In this document: in pieces, positions 47,634-57,492 of the stretch
How the letters are laid out: each line of letters starts with the position of its first letter
Numbering within the stretch: position 1 is the first letter of the stretch
Origin: Streptomyces sp. HUAS CB01
Lineage (GTDB): Bacteria; Actinomycetota; Actinomycetes; Streptomycetales; Streptomycetaceae
Reading direction: 5' to 3'
Assembly: GCF_030406905.1 (NCBI RefSeq)
Contig: NZ_CP129137.1
Location: forward strand, 5,166,001-5,230,000
Length of the DNA: 64,000 nt
The notes under the pieces: model-generated
Databases searched by the model: none
The model's input: only the letters and a program-made list of their open reading frames with translations
What the model was told of the DNA's origin: nothing
Program-made: the position numbers and the translations under genes

Positions 47634-48080
47634 ATGTCATCGGAGTCGACGGACGTGTGGACCGGCTGGTACCGGGACCGCCGGGGTGCGGAGGCGATCG
47701 CCCTGACGATCGCCGCGAGCGGGCGCCAAGTGAGCACCCGCATCAGGGGAGTTGGGTACGAAGGGGCGAGCTTCGCCGCCCTCCGCGCGGAGGGGTCGGG
47801 CGACCGCCTCTCCGGCTGCGTACTGGAATGGGACATGCCGCTGCCCGTCACCCTGGACGGAACGGCGGAGCAGGCCACACTCAGCTGCCTGCTGACCCTG
47901 GGTGAAGCCGGGCCCGAGGGCTTGCCCGGCCGCGCGGATCTGAACCTCACCCTGCATCTCGGCGGGGCGGCGTACGAGTCCGGAGTGGCCGGCGGCGACT
48001 TCGACGAGGCGCTCGGGCGGATCAGGCAACAGTTGCCGGGAGGCGCGGAGCTGGGGCGGAAGCTGCTGGAAAGCGCCTGA
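47634..48080 (+). CDS. Conserved hypothetical protein
   Basis: A 148-residue soluble, mainly beta-strand-like protein starting MSSESTDVWTGWYRDRRG. No motif that I recognise; it may belong to a Streptomyces-restricted DUF family. ATG 47634 follows a TACAGT -10-like element by 7 bases, suggesting a leaderless message. Neighbours give no functional clue. Confidence 0.6.
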   Translation: MSSESTDVWTGWYRDRRGAEAIALTIAASGRQVSTRIRGVGYEGASFAALRAEGSGDRLSGCVLEWDMPLPVTLDGTAEQATLSCLLTLGEAGPEGLPGRADLNLTLHLGGAAYESGVAGGDFDEALGRIRQQLPGGAELGRKLLESA

Positions 48081-48211
48081 GTCACCCGGCGGGCGGGACG
48101 GGGCGGGGTGCCGGAACCGCCTCACCGCCCCGTCGCTCACCCGCTCCGGACCACCCGCCGCCGGACCGGGAACGACGGAACCGTGCGTCCGCGAGGCGCC
48201 GGCGACGGGAA

Positions 48212-48246
48212 CGCCCCGTGCCGGCCGGGAAGCCGGGCACGGGGCG
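48212..48246 (-). terminator. Hairpin after the snapalysin gene
   Basis: CGCCCCGTGCC pairs with GGCACGGGGCG (11 bp, then a bulge and inner G-C pairs), starting 15 bp after the protease stop. Confidence 0.65.
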
Positions 48247-48261
48247 CCGTGGGCGCGTGGG

Positions 48262-48945
48262 TCAGGAGACCCTGGCGAGGGCGGCCGCGAGGCCGTTCGC
48301 CCAGAGCTGGTTCACCCTCGCCCGCTCGGCCGCGTTGGGGTACGCGTTCTGGCAGGAGGTGCCGGGACCGCCGCCCGACATCAGCTCGCTGCACGGGCCG
48401 GAGTAGTGGTCGGGGAGCCCGAGGACGTGACCGGTCTCGTGGGAGGTGACCCGGGTGGAGTTGTACTGCTGGTTCTGCCGGTAGTCGAGGAAGATGTAGC
48501 CGCGGCCGTGCCCGTCGGTGCTGGCGTACGATCCGCGCGGGTCGTTGCCCTCGTAGTACCGGAAATCCGGGTTGGAGCCCTCCTGCAGCCGCACGTTGGA
48601 CACGGAGCTGTTCCATATCTGCGTGCTGCCGGCTATCTGGGAGCGGAAGCTCGGCGCGCTGCTCGCGCTGTAGACGACGGTGACGGCCTGGGCGCCCGGG
48701 TTCTGTGCCCGCTTCTCGGCGACCGACTTCATCACCGCGTCGAAGAACGCCCTGGTGGCTCGGGCGTCCTCCGCGGAACCGTCGTACGCGGCGGCAGACG
48801 CTGCCCGGCCGGTGGGGACGGCGGGGCTCGCGGCGTCGGGCGCCGGGGCGGCGGTGGCGGGTACGGCGGAGGCCAGGGCGGCGGCGAGGCCCAGACCGAG
48901 TGCGGCGGAGAGTAACGCCCTGGGGCGTCGCTCGGTGTGTCTCAT
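48262..48945 (-). CDS. snpA: Snapalysin, secreted small neutral protease (M7)
   Basis: A 227-residue pre-pro-protease. A signal peptide covers about residues 1-32 (ending ATAA), a pro-region reaches about 85, and the mature enzyme begins near [12 protein letters not shown]. The zinc motif [11 protein letters not shown] near residue 168 is the M7 HExxHxxGxxD form, with two late Cys residues (GPC, SC). It is exported to degrade proteins. ATG 48945 has GAGGAG upstream. Divergent from a LysR gene, as for snapalysins in other streptomycetes. Confidence 0.93.
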   Translation of the reverse strand: MRHTERRPRALLSAALGLGLAAALASAVPATAAPAPDAASPAVPTGRAASAAAYDGSAEDARATRAFFDAVMKSVAEKRAQNPGAQAVTVVYSASSAPSFRSQIAGSTQIWNSSVSNVRLQEGSNPDFRYYEGNDPRGSYASTDGHGRGYIFLDYRQNQQYNSTRVTSHETGHVLGLPDHYSGPCSELMSGGGPGTSCQNAYPNAAERARVNQLWANGLAAALARVS

Positions 48946-49011
48946 GGGGGGTTCTCCTCATCCGAGTGGGGATCGGTGAGGAGAGTGTCGGGGAGCCGGC
49001 CCGTCGGCGGA

Positions 49012-49043
49012 TGATGCCAACTGGCGATAACGCCAAGGCATCA
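49012..49043. promoter_or_regulatory. Nested dyad between snapalysin and LysR genes
   Basis: TGATGCC (49012-49018)/GGCATCA (49037-49043) encloses TGGCG (49022-49026)/CGCCA (49031-49035). The 32-bp element contains T-N11-A pairs typical of LysR operators. Confidence 0.65.
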
Positions 49044-49137
49044 CGCGCGTGACCAGGTCCAACTACCTTGTTAATCAAGGAAATTGGTGCGACACGGGTG
49101 TCTGGTGTGACGAGGGGTGCCGTCCTACTCTCGCAGT

Positions 49138-50103
49138 ATGGAGCTGGAGGTGAGGCATCTGCGTGTGCTGTGCGCGATCGCCGACGCGGGCAGTCTGCAC
49201 AAGGCCGCCCGTCGGCTGGGCATGAGCCAGCCCTCCCTGACGACGCAGCTGCGCCGGATCGAGAACGCCCTCGGCGGCGAGCTCTTCCTCCGGGAACGCA
49301 CGGGCTGCCGGCCCACCCCGCTGGGCCGGGCCGTCCTCAGCCGGGCCCGTCCGCTGATCGCCGGGATGTCGGCGCTCGTGACGGAGACCCGGGCCGCCGT
49401 GGCGCGGGCGGGCGACCGCCGGCTCCGCATCGGCTCCACGGCCAGCCGCGCCCTCGCGGGCTGGCTGCGACGGCTCAGACAACGGCTGCCCGACGGCACG
49501 GACCTCTCCCTGCACATGAACGTGTCCGCCAACACGCTGCTGCGCATGGTCGACGCGGGACACCTGGACGTGGCGTTCGTCCACGAGGTCGAGGGCTGCC
49601 CGCTGCTGGTGCCGGAAGGGCTGGAACGGCGGGTCCTCGTCGAGCGCGAGCCGCAGTTCGTCTCCATGGCCCGCGACCACCCGGCCGCCGCCGCCCCGGT
49701 GGTCGACCTCACCGACCTCGCCGAGGACCGCTGGATGGTGGACCCCACGGTCGACGGGGAGTGGGACGGACTGCGCCGGGTCCTCACCGCGGCGGGGATC
49801 GACCCGCCGGTGCTGCACGCCGACTACCACACCGCCACGTCACTCATCGTGGTCGGCGAGGCGGTCGCCCCCTGCCAGCCCACCTCCGGCCCGCGCGAGG
49901 ACATGGCGATACGCCCGCTGCGCGACGACCCGCTCGCGGTACGGCTGTTGCTCTACCGGCGACCCGGCCCCGGCGCGGAGACCTTCGCCCTCGCCTACGC
50001 CGAACTCCTCGCCGCCTACCGGGAGGCGGCCCTCCGCGCCGCCCCGTACCGACAGTGGCTGCTGCGCAACAAGAGCCCGCTGCTGCACACACCGGCGGCC
50101 TGA
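49138..50103 (+). CDS. LysR-family activator of the neutral protease
   Basis: A 321-residue LysR protein. The HTH (residues 3-62: VRHLRVLCAIADAGSLHKAA, MSQPSLTTQLRRIE) is followed by a substrate-binding domain. Divergence from snapalysin matches the SnpR/MprR-type activators needed for protease expression. ATG 49138 follows TACTCT by 6 bases, so a leaderless transcript is likely; an in-frame ATG at 49117 is less likely. Confidence 0.88.
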   Translation: MELEVRHLRVLCAIADAGSLHKAARRLGMSQPSLTTQLRRIENALGGELFLRERTGCRPTPLGRAVLSRARPLIAGMSALVTETRAAVARAGDRRLRIGSTASRALAGWLRRLRQRLPDGTDLSLHMNVSANTLLRMVDAGHLDVAFVHEVEGCPLLVPEGLERRVLVEREPQFVSMARDHPAAAAPVVDLTDLAEDRWMVDPTVDGEWDGLRRVLTAAGIDPPVLHADYHTATSLIVVGEAVAPCQPTSGPREDMAIRPLRDDPLAVRLLLYRRPGPGAETFALAYAELLAAYREAALRAAPYRQWLLRNKSPLLHTPAA

Positions 50104-50479
50104 GCGCCGTCCGACGGCGGCCGCACCTCGCAGACGACGCGCCCGTGGCTCACCCCGGAAGCCGGGCGTGCTCCCGCGCGGGAGCGCCTGCCGGGTCCTC
50201 GGTGGGGTCTTGTGAGGACGACAGAGGGCGGCACTCCGCGGATTCGACCGGGGCCGGCCCCGTACGCGGACGGCCGACGGCACTGCCGCGCGGCCGGACC
50301 CCACGGAGGCGGACCGTCCGCCGGGCTCGGAGCACGACGCGGCCGTGCCGCCGTCGCCACGGCACACTCCGGGCGGACCGCCGCCCCTCACGAAGACCGC
50401 ACCCGGCCCTGCACCACCGGCGCTGTGCGCGGGAGGTGCGGACCGGGTGCGGGTGCGTCTGCGGGGAGAAAGCCCGGCT
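50104..50479. other. Gene-free spacer between LysR and sodN
   Basis: A 376-bp gap between convergent genes. Only biased-frame shadows are present. I see no convincing terminator, repeat or RNA. Confidence 0.5.
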
Positions 50480-50875
50480 TCAGGCCTTCTTCGTCTCCCA
50501 GAAGATGCGGTCGATCTCGGCGATGAGCTCCAGGGCCTTCTCGCCCGTCTTCGGGTCGGTCGAGGCCTTGGCCGCGGAGAGCGCCTTCAGGGTCTCGTTG
50601 ACCAGCTGGTGCAGCTCCGGGTACTTCTCGAAGTGCGGGGGCTTGAAGTAGTCGCTCCAGAGCACCGACACGTGGTGCTTGGCGAGCTCCGCGCGCTGCT
50701 CCTTGATCACCGTGGCACGGGCCTGGAAGTGGGGGTCGTCGTTCGCGGCCATCTTCTCCTGCACGGCCTTGACCGACTCGGCCTCGATACGGGCCTGGGC
50801 CGGGTCGTAGACGCCGCAGGGCAGGTCGCAGTGCGCGCTGACCTTCACCTTGGGGGCAAACAGGCGGGAGAGCAT
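50480..50875 (-). CDS. sodN: Nickel superoxide dismutase
   Basis: A 131-residue precursor. The 14-residue leader MLSRLFAPKVKVSA is removed to expose the nickel hook H-C-D-L-P-C-G-V-Y, where His1, Cys2 and Cys6 bind nickel. The rest forms the four-helix bundle of the hexamer. It detoxifies superoxide in the cytosol when nickel is present. ATG 50875 has GGAAGGA upstream. The divergent processing peptidase sodX starts 150 bp away. Confidence 0.97.
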   Translation of the reverse strand: MLSRLFAPKVKVSAHCDLPCGVYDPAQARIEAESVKAVQEKMAANDDPHFQARATVIKEQRAELAKHHVSVLWSDYFKPPHFEKYPELHQLVNETLKALSAAKASTDPKTGEKALELIAEIDRIFWETKKA

Positions 50876-51025
50876 TGAGCTGTCCTTCCTCGTGATCGTC
50901 TTCTCAGGTGGGACATTACTCCGTGAGTGGCGCGTTTTCGCGAGTGCCCCCTGCGGCTTAGGCCAAAAGTCCAGGGTGACCATGGGACGTGTGGCGGAAC
51001 ATACCGAGGGACCCGGAGGTGGCCG

Positions 51026-51445
51026 ATGACGGAGCAGGGGCGGGAGCCGAGTGCGCCCTTCGGGGTCGCGGAGGTGACCGGGCCCTCCATGCACCCCACG
51101 CTGGCGCACGGGGACCGGCTGCTGGTGCAGTACGGAGTCGCCGTGCGGGCCGGGGACGTGGCCGTGCTGCGGCATCCGCTGCAGCAGGACCTGCTGATCG
51201 TGAAGCGGGTGGCCGAACGGCGCGAGGACGGCTGGTGGGTGCTGGGCGACAACCCTTACGCGGAGGGCGACAGCCGGGTGTTCGGCACGGTGCCCGAGGA
51301 CCTGCTGCTGGGCCGGGTCCGGGCGCGGTACCGCCCGCGCCCGCAGGGTCAGAGGTCGGCGCTCGGGCTGCTGGCCTGGGCGTTCTCCGCCGTGCGGCCG
51401 GTGCTCTCCGACCGCTCGGTCTCCAGGCGCTTGCGGGCCCGGTAG
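51026..51445 (+). CDS. sodX: Nickel SOD maturation peptidase (S26 type)
   Basis: A 139-residue LexA/signal-peptidase-like serine protease. The catalytic Ser is in VTGPSMHPTL near residue 23 and the Lys in LIVKRVAER near 62; LGDNPY follows as in signal peptidases. It lacks a membrane anchor, consistent with cytosolic removal of the SodN leader. ATG 51026 has GGAGG six bases upstream. Its last 97 bp overlap the convergent CGNR gene. Confidence 0.92.
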   Translation: MTEQGREPSAPFGVAEVTGPSMHPTLAHGDRLLVQYGVAVRAGDVAVLRHPLQQDLLIVKRVAERREDGWWVLGDNPYAEGDSRVFGTVPEDLLLGRVRARYRPRPQGQRSALGLLAWAFSAVRPVLSDRSVSRRLRAR

Positions 51446-51978
51446 GCGGCGACGTTGGCGCGGGTGGCGCAGCGGTCCGAGCAGTAGCGGCGCGAGCGGT
51501 TGGTGGACGTGTCCAGGTAGGCGTTGCGGCAGGGCGCGGCCTGGCAGAGGCCGAGCCGGTCGACGCCGTACTCGGTGAGGTGGAAGGCGAGTCCCATCGC
51601 GGCGATCGCGGCGTAGCCGGAGGTCGCGTTGGACGGGTGGTCGGCGAGGTGCATGTGCCAGCGCGGCCGGCCCTCCTCGTCGAGGAAGTCGTGGCCGGAG
51701 ATCTGCGGGCTGACCGGGAACTCCAGGAGCAGCGAGTTGAGCAGGTCGACGGCCTGGGTCTGGTCTCCCGCGTCCGCGGCGGTGAAGACCGCGCGGAGCC
51801 TGGCCCGCACCGACCGGAACCGGGTGACGTCCGCGTCGGTGGCCCGGCGCGCCATCTGGGAGGAAGCGCCGAAGAGCTCGCGGACGGTCTCAACCGACGT
51901 GAGCGTGTCCTTGCTGCGGGCCGGCTCCTCGGTGTTGACCAGACGCACGGCGTAGTCCGAGTAAGAGGCCAGTTCCAC
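51349..51978 (-). CDS. CGNR zinc-finger / ABATE-domain regulator
   Basis: A 209-residue protein. An N-terminal ABATE domain (about 1-140) is followed by a CGNR zinc finger (LCQAAPCRNAYLDTSTNRSRRYCSDRC), with four Cys ligands, and a basic DNA-contact helix. Probable transcription regulator; target unknown. GTG 51978 has AAGGA upstream. The 3' end overlaps sodX. Confidence 0.85.
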   Translation of the reverse strand: MELASYSDYAVRLVNTEEPARSKDTLTSVETVRELFGASSQMARRATDADVTRFRSVRARLRAVFTAADAGDQTQAVDLLNSLLLEFPVSPQISGHDFLDEEGRPRWHMHLADHPSNATSGYAAIAAMGLAFHLTEYGVDRLGLCQAAPCRNAYLDTSTNRSRRYCSDRCATRANVAAYRARKRLETERSESTGRTAENAQASSPSADL

Positions 51979-52069
51979 TTGTAGTCCTTACGGATGAGGT
52001 CTAGTGTCGGCGATGGATGAGGTAAGTGATGCTCTATGTTCGAGGGTATTACGGACTGGAGGAGTGCGG

Positions 52070-52837
52070 ATGACCGAGAGCGCGGCCGTCACCGGAACCG
52101 ACTGGCGGGCCTGGCAGGAGAGCTGGGACCGCCAGCAGGAGTGGTACATGCCCGACCGCGAGGAGCGGTTCCGGGTGATGCTGGACATGGTCGAGGCCTT
52201 CGCCGGCCCCGAGCCGAAGGTCCTGGACCTCGCCTGCGGTACGGGAAGTATCACGGACAGACTGCTCAAGCGGTTCCCGAAAGCGGAGAGTGTCGGCGTC
52301 GACCTCGACCCCGCGCTGCTGACCATCGCGGAGGGGCACTTCGCGGGCGACCGGCGCGTCACCTTCGTCACCGCCGACCTCAAGGACCCGGACTGGACCG
52401 CGGCCCTCCCGCACACCTCGTACGACGCCGTACTGACCGCCACAGCGCTGCACTGGCTGCACGCCGAACCCCTCGCCGCCCTCTACGGGCAGCTCGCCGG
52501 GCTGGTCGTGGACGGCGGCGTCTTCATGAACGCCGACCACATGAAGGACGACACCACCCCGCGCATCAACGCGGCCGAGCGCGCCCACCGGCACGCCGCC
52601 ATGGAGCGGGCCAGGGCCGCCGGGGCGCTCGACTGGGCCGACTGGTGGGCCCTGGCCGCCGGGGACCCCGTCCTGGCCGCCCCCACCGCACGTCGCTTCG
52701 AGATCTACGGCGAGCACGCGGACGGCGACACCCCGTCCGCCCAGTGGCACGCCGACACCCTGCGGGCCGCAGGCTTCGCCGAGGCCCGGCCGGTGTGGGC
52801 GTCCCCCTCGGACGCGCTGGTGCTCGCACTGAAGTGA
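52070..52837 (+). CDS. Class I SAM-dependent methyltransferase
   Basis: A 255-residue methyltransferase. Motif I is [16 protein letters not shown] near residue 50, the acidic end of strand 2 is VGVDLDP, and [10 protein letters not shown] precedes motif IV. Substrate unknown. ATG 52070 has GGAGGAG upstream; the longer frame from 52004 is less likely. A perfect palindrome follows. Confidence 0.85.
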   Translation: MTESAAVTGTDWRAWQESWDRQQEWYMPDREERFRVMLDMVEAFAGPEPKVLDLACGTGSITDRLLKRFPKAESVGVDLDPALLTIAEGHFAGDRRVTFVTADLKDPDWTAALPHTSYDAVLTATALHWLHAEPLAALYGQLAGLVVDGGVFMNADHMKDDTTPRINAAERAHRHAAMERARAAGALDWADWWALAAGDPVLAAPTARRFEIYGEHADGDTPSAQWHADTLRAAGFAEARPVWASPSDALVLALK

Positions 52838-52854
52838 CCCGTCCCGGACGGGCG

Positions 52855-52896
52855 AACGCCGGAGGCGGCAGGGCATGCCCTGCCGCCTCCGGCGTT
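52855..52896. terminator. Perfect 42-bp palindromic terminator
   Basis: Every base from 52855 to 52896 pairs around a central CA/TG (21-base arms, AACGCCGGAGGCGGCAGGGCA). It lies between convergent genes and should terminate both. Confidence 0.8.
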
Positions 52897-52918
52897 CGGT
52901 ACGACGGTCCACCGAGCG

Positions 52919-53680
52919 TTACAGCACCTTGGAGAGGAAGGCCTTGGTCCGGTCGTGCTGGGGGTTGGTGAGGACGTCGCGGGGGTTGCCGGATTCGACG
53001 ACGACGCCGCCGTCCATGAAGACGAGGTTGTCGCCGACTTCGCGGGCGAAGCCCATTTCGTGGGTGACGACGACCATGGTCATGCCGTCCTCGGCGAGGC
53101 CGCGCATGACGTCGAGGACGTCGCCGACGAGTTCGGGGTCGAGGGCGCTGGTGGGCTCGTCGAAGAGCATCAGCTTGGGTTCCATCGCCAGGGCGCGGGC
53201 GATGGCGACGCGCTGCTGCTGGCCGCCGGAGAGCTGGGAGGGGTAGTTCCCGGCCTTGTCGCCGAGGCCGACGCGGTCGAGGAGCTTCAGGGCCCGTTCC
53301 CGGGCGACGGCCTTGGCCTCGCCCTTGACCTGGACGGGGGCTTCCATGACGTTCTCGACGGCGGTCATGTGGGGGAACAGGTTGAAGCGCTGGAACACCA
53401 TGCCGATGTCACGGCGCTGGAGGGCCACCTCGCTGTCCTTGAGCTCGTAGAGCTTGTCGCCCTTCTGGCGGTAGCCGACGAGTTCGCCGTCGACCCAGAG
53501 CCGGCCCGCGTTGATCTTCTCCAGGTGGTTGATGCACCGCAGGAAGGTGGACTTGCCGGAGCCGGAGGGGCCGATGAGGCAGAACACCTCGCGGGGGGCG
53601 ACTTCGAGGTCGATGCCCTTGAGGACTTCGATGTGGCCGTAGGACTTGTGGACGCCTTCGGCCTTGACCATGGCGGTCAT
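52919..53680 (-). CDS. Polar amino-acid ABC transporter ATPase
   Basis: A 253-residue ATPase. Walker A is [13 protein letters not shown] near residue 37, the Q-loop [13 protein letters not shown] near 92, the signature [15 protein letters not shown] near 150 and Walker [13 protein letters not shown] near 174, with the switch His in VTHEMGF. It is of the GlnQ/GluA class. ATG 53680 overlaps the permease stop (ATGA), so it is the third gene of the operon. Confidence 0.93.
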   Translation of the reverse strand: MTAMVKAEGVHKSYGHIEVLKGIDLEVAPREVFCLIGPSGSGKSTFLRCINHLEKINAGRLWVDGELVGYRQKGDKLYELKDSEVALQRRDIGMVFQRFNLFPHMTAVENVMEAPVQVKGEAKAVARERALKLLDRVGLGDKAGNYPSQLSGGQQQRVAIARALAMEPKLMLFDEPTSALDPELVGDVLDVMRGLAEDGMTMVVVTHEMGFAREVGDNLVFMDGGVVVESGNPRDVLTNPQHDRTKAFLSKVL

Positions 53681-54621
53681 GCCGCGACTCCCTTCGGGCG
53701 GCGCACCGTGAGGAGGGTGGCCTTGATCTTCTGGAGGGGGGTGGGCGGGAGGCTGCGGCTGGAGCCCCGGGCGTAGTAGCGCTCGAGGTAGTACTGGCCG
53801 ACGCTGAGGACGGAGGTCATGATCAGGTACCAGGCGGCGGCGAGGAAGAGCATTTCGACGGGGGCGCCGGAGGTCTGGCCGATGTCCTGGGCCTGGCGGA
53901 GGAGTTCGTAGTACTGGACCGCGGCCACCAGGGACGTGGTCTTGAGCATGTTGATGACCTCGTTGCCCGTGGGGGGCACGATGACGCGCATGGCCTGGGG
54001 GATGACGATGCGGCGCAGGGTCTTGCCGTGGCTCATGCCGAGGGCGTGGGAGGCCTCGGTCTGTCCTTCGTCGACGGCGAGGAGGCCGGCGCGGCAGATC
54101 TCGGCCATGTAGGCGGCTTCGTTGAGGCCCAGTCCCAGGAGTGCGGTGAGGAACGGGGTCATGAAGTCGGACCATTCGTCCTTGTAGAACGGTCCGAGGT
54201 TGATGAACTCGAAGACGAGGCCGAGGTTGAACCAGACGAAGAGCTGGACCAGGACCGGGGTGCCGCGGAAGAACCAGATGTAGAACCAGGCGATGGAGGA
54301 GGTCACCGGGTTCTTCGACAGGCGCATGACCGCGAGGAGGATGCCGCCGATGATGCCGATGGCCATCGACAGGACGGTCAGGGTCAGGGTCTGGCCGACG
54401 CCGTCGAGGATGCGCTGGTCGAAGAAGTAGTCGGGGACCGCTCCCCAGTTGATCTTGCCCTGGGAGAAGGCGTAGACGATCGCGACGAACAGCGCGATCG
54501 CCACGACGGCGGAGACGTACCGGCCGTAGTGCCGCACCGGAATGGCCTTGATGGCCTCCGGTCCGGCCTTGGGCGTGGGCGGCGTGTCCTCCGGACCCGT
54601 CTTATCGATGTCGACAGTCAC
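53677..54621 (-). CDS. Polar amino-acid ABC transporter permease
   Basis: A 314-residue HisM-type permease. A 30-residue cytosolic N-terminus is followed by five or six helices. The EAA-like loop [21 protein letters not shown] near residue 190 contacts the ATPase. It starts at GTG 54621. Only one permease is encoded, so the channel is probably a homodimer. Confidence 0.92.
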   Translation of the reverse strand: MTVDIDKTGPEDTPPTPKAGPEAIKAIPVRHYGRYVSAVVAIALFVAIVYAFSQGKINWGAVPDYFFDQRILDGVGQTLTLTVLSMAIGIIGGILLAVMRLSKNPVTSSIAWFYIWFFRGTPVLVQLFVWFNLGLVFEFINLGPFYKDEWSDFMTPFLTALLGLGLNEAAYMAEICRAGLLAVDEGQTEASHALGMSHGKTLRRIVIPQAMRVIVPPTGNEVINMLKTTSLVAAVQYYELLRQAQDIGQTSGAPVEMLFLAAAWYLIMTSVLSVGQYYLERYYARGSSRSLPPTPLQKIKATLLTVRRPKGVAA

Positions 54622-54668
54622 GTGGAGCCTTTCAGTGCTTCAGTGCCGAGGTCAGATCCCGACCGGGA

Positions 54669-55640
54669 TCAGGAACCGCCGTTGATCTTGGCCTCGGTCA
54701 CCGCGCCGGCCTGGACGCCCCACTTGGCGATGATCTTCTGGTACTCGCCGTTCTTGATGATGGCGTCCAGCGCGGCCTGGAGCGCGTCACGCAGCTCCGT
54801 GTTGCTCTTGGCCACCGCGATGCCGTACGGGGCCGCCTCGACCTGCTCGCCCACGATCTGGAAGTCCTTGCCGCCGCCGGAGGTCTTCACGGCGTAGGCG
54901 GCGACCGGGAAGTCCGAGGAGCCGGCGTCCGCGCCACCGGCCCGCAGGCGGGTCTGGGCCTGCTGGTCGTTGTCGAAGGCCTCGATCGTGATCTTGCCCT
55001 TCTTGGCCTTGACGCACTTGTTGTTCTCGGCCTTGGCGAGGTCCTCGGAGACCGTGCCGCGCTGCACGACGATCTTCTTGCCGCACAGGTCCGACCAGGA
55101 CTTGATGCCCTTGTCGTCGCCCTTCTTGGTGTAGATCGAGACACCGGCGGTGAAGTAGTCGACGAAGTCGACGCCCTCGCCGACCTTCTTGCCGGTCTCG
55201 GAGTCCACGCCCTCCTGGCGGTCCTTGGTGTCCGTCATCGCCGACATGGCCATGTCGTAGCGCTTGGAGCGCAGACCCGTGATCAGCGTGTCGAACGTGC
55301 CGTTCTCGAACTCGAACTTCACGCCCAGCTGCTTGCCCAGGGCGTCCGCGATGTCGGGGTCGATGCCGACGACCTTGCCGGAACCGTCCTTGAACTCCAC
55401 CGGCGGGTAGGCGATGTCCGAGCCGACCTTGACGACGCCCTTGTCCCGGATCGACTGCGGCAGCTTGTCCGCCAGCGGCGCCGCGGAGGTCGCCGCGCCG
55501 TCCTTCTCCTTGGTGCCCGAGCCGGAGTTCGTCTGGTCACCGCAGGAGGTGAGCAGCAGGGCACCGGCGACCGCGATCGCGCTGACCGCGGCGATTCGGG
55601 ACGTGGCGGCGGTCGAGCGGCGGGTGGTGCTTGCGGTCAT
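54669..55640 (-). CDS. Amino-acid ABC transporter binding lipoprotein
   Basis: A 323-residue family-3 solute-binding protein. The lipobox LLTSC makes Cys33 the lipidated residue. The fold includes KVGSDIAYPPVEFKDG near residue 70 and GFDTLITGL-type and YDMAMSAMTDT segments. It binds glutamate or another polar amino acid. ATG 55640 is preferred to 55685 as it opens the signal peptide. First gene of the three-gene operon. Confidence 0.92.
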   Translation of the reverse strand: MTASTTRRSTAATSRIAAVSAIAVAGALLLTSCGDQTNSGSGTKEKDGAATSAAPLADKLPQSIRDKGVVKVGSDIAYPPVEFKDGSGKVVGIDPDIADALGKQLGVKFEFENGTFDTLITGLRSKRYDMAMSAMTDTKDRQEGVDSETGKKVGEGVDFVDYFTAGVSIYTKKGDDKGIKSWSDLCGKKIVVQRGTVSEDLAKAENNKCVKAKKGKITIEAFDNDQQAQTRLRAGGADAGSSDFPVAAYAVKTSGGGKDFQIVGEQVEAAPYGIAVAKSNTELRDALQAALDAIIKNGEYQKIIAKWGVQAGAVTEAKINGGS

Positions 55641-56194
55641 GATCGTGGTCCTCCGGCAGGTGTGGGTTTGCCAGGCGTCGCGCACTCATCTTCGAGTGTC
55701 GACCTTGTGTGTTTCCGGCATCTTGCCATTCGGACTAGCCCATTCAGTGGGCTACGCATGTCAAAATCGGATAACGGGTGACCCCCGAAGCGCTACGGGC
55801 CGGTACATCAGGGCCGTACCAGCCGCATCATCTGCGGCCTTTTCTTCTTCCGACCGGAAGATCTTCGGACCGTCTCGGGATGCGGACGGCATTCATCGTG
55901 CTTTTCGCCAAGTGTTCCTGTCTTGTCAGCATATGTCGCTATGAGTCAGGTCACTGGGAGATCATGGACGGGCCAATGGGCTCGTCTCCGGTGCCGTCCG
56001 TCCGGTAAGAAGGATCCTTACACCCCTCATCCGGGGCTCAGGGCGCGTTGTGCGGCGCGCCCGCGCGTGCGTACCTCACCCCTGCCAGGGCGGGCCAACC
56101 ACCCAGGACAGGGAACGGACGCGGTGCCCGCCCACCCCTCCTCAACCAGGAGTGGCCACCCTCAACTGATGAAGACTTAAGGGGTCAAACGAAC
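55641..56194. promoter_or_regulatory. Intergenic region of the ABC operon and the malic enzyme gene
   Basis: About 550 bp between divergent genes. For the ABC operon, TTGACA is on the minus strand at 55764-55759, next to an inverted repeat TAGCCCA-N5-TGGGCTA (55736-55754), a plausible operator. Further right I see no gene and no clear promoter for malic enzyme. Confidence 0.45.
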
Positions 56195-57415
56195 ATGGCA
56201 GCGGAGATCGTCAATCCTGGCAGCGCCAGCCGGACGGACAGTGCACCCGGGGACTCCGGGGAACCCTTCGATCCGGCCTTCGCTCTGCACCGCGGCGGCA
56301 AGATGGCCGTCCAGGCCACGGTGCCCGTCCGCAACAAGGACGACCTGTCCCTCGCATACACGCCCGGTGTCGCCAAGGTGTGCACCGCCATCGCCGAGAA
56401 GCCCGAGCTCGTCCACGACTACACCTGGAAATCGCAGGTGGTCGCGGTCGTGACCGACGGTACGGCGGTCCTCGGGCTCGGTGACATCGGACCGGAGGCC
56501 TCGCTCCCCGTGATGGAGGGCAAGGCGATCCTTTTCAAGCAGTTCGGCGGCGTGGACGCCGTTCCCATCGCCCTCGCGACCACGGACACCGACGAGATCG
56601 TGGACACGGTCGTGCGGCTCGCCCCGTCCTTCGGCGGAGTGAACCTGGAGGACATCTCGGCGCCGCGGTGCTTCGAGATCGAGCGCAAGCTCCAGGAGCG
56701 CCTCGACATCCCGGTCTTCCACGACGACCAGCACGGCACCGCCGTGGTCACCCTTGCGGCCCTGCGCAACGCGGCCAAGCTGACCGGCCGGGGCCTGGGC
56801 GACCTCCGCGCCGTCATCTCGGGCGCGGGCGCGGCCGGAGTCGCCATCGCCAAGTTCCTCCTCGAGGCGGGGCTCGGCGACGTGGCGGTGGCCGACCGCA
56901 AGGGCATCGTCAGCAGGGACCGCGACGACCTGACCCCGGTCAAGCGGGAACTCGCCGAGATCACCAACCGGGCCGGCCTCAGCGGCTCGCTGGAGACGGC
57001 GCTGGCCGGCGCGGACGTCTTCATCGGCGTCTCGGGCGGCACGGTGCCGGAGCCCGCCGTCGCCTCGATGGCGCCGGGAGCCTTCGTCTTCGCGATGGCC
57101 AACCCGAACCCCGAGGTGCACCCGGACGTGGCGCACAAGTACGCGGCTGTCGTGGCCACCGGCCGCAGCGACTACCCCAACCAGATCAACAACGTCCTCG
57201 CCTTCCCGGGCATCTTCGCCGGCGCGCTGCAGGTGCGGGCCTCCCGCATCACCGAGGGCATGAAGATCGCCGCTGCGAACGCGCTGGCCGACGTGGTGGG
57301 CGACGCGCTCGCCCCGGACTACGTCATCCCGTCGCCGTTCGACGAGCGGGTCGCCCCGGCGGTCACCGCCGCGGTGGCCGCGGCGGCGCGAGCCGAGGGA
57401 GTGGCCCGGCGCTGA
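56195..57415 (+). CDS. Malic enzyme, probably NADP-dependent
   Basis: A 406-residue short bacterial malic enzyme that decarboxylates malate to pyruvate. The N-terminal domain has AYTPGVAKVC and the catalytic VFHDDQHGTAVV near residue 180. The nucleotide loop is SGAGAAGVAIAKFLLEAG near 210. The S. coelicolor orthologue at this position is reported as NADP-dependent; that is from memory. ATG 56195 is preceded by AAGGGG at some distance. Confidence 0.9.
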   Translation: MAAEIVNPGSASRTDSAPGDSGEPFDPAFALHRGGKMAVQATVPVRNKDDLSLAYTPGVAKVCTAIAEKPELVHDYTWKSQVVAVVTDGTAVLGLGDIGPEASLPVMEGKAILFKQFGGVDAVPIALATTDTDEIVDTVVRLAPSFGGVNLEDISAPRCFEIERKLQERLDIPVFHDDQHGTAVVTLAALRNAAKLTGRGLGDLRAVISGAGAAGVAIAKFLLEAGLGDVAVADRKGIVSRDRDDLTPVKRELAEITNRAGLSGSLETALAGADVFIGVSGGTVPEPAVASMAPGAFVFAMANPNPEVHPDVAHKYAAVVATGRSDYPNQINNVLAFPGIFAGALQVRASRITEGMKIAAANALADVVGDALAPDYVIPSPFDERVAPAVTAAVAAAARAEGVARR

Positions 57416-57456
57416 CGACGCCTGTCGTCGGGGGCCGCGCCCCCGACCGCTCCTTT

Positions 57457-57492
57457 CACGGCCCCGACGCGCTGGACGCGTTCGGGGCCGTG
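57457..57492 (+). terminator. Malic enzyme terminator
   Basis: CACGGCCCCGA pairs with TCGGGGCCGTG, extended by CGCG/CGCG after a one-base bulge. It starts 42 bp after the stop. Confidence 0.7.
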
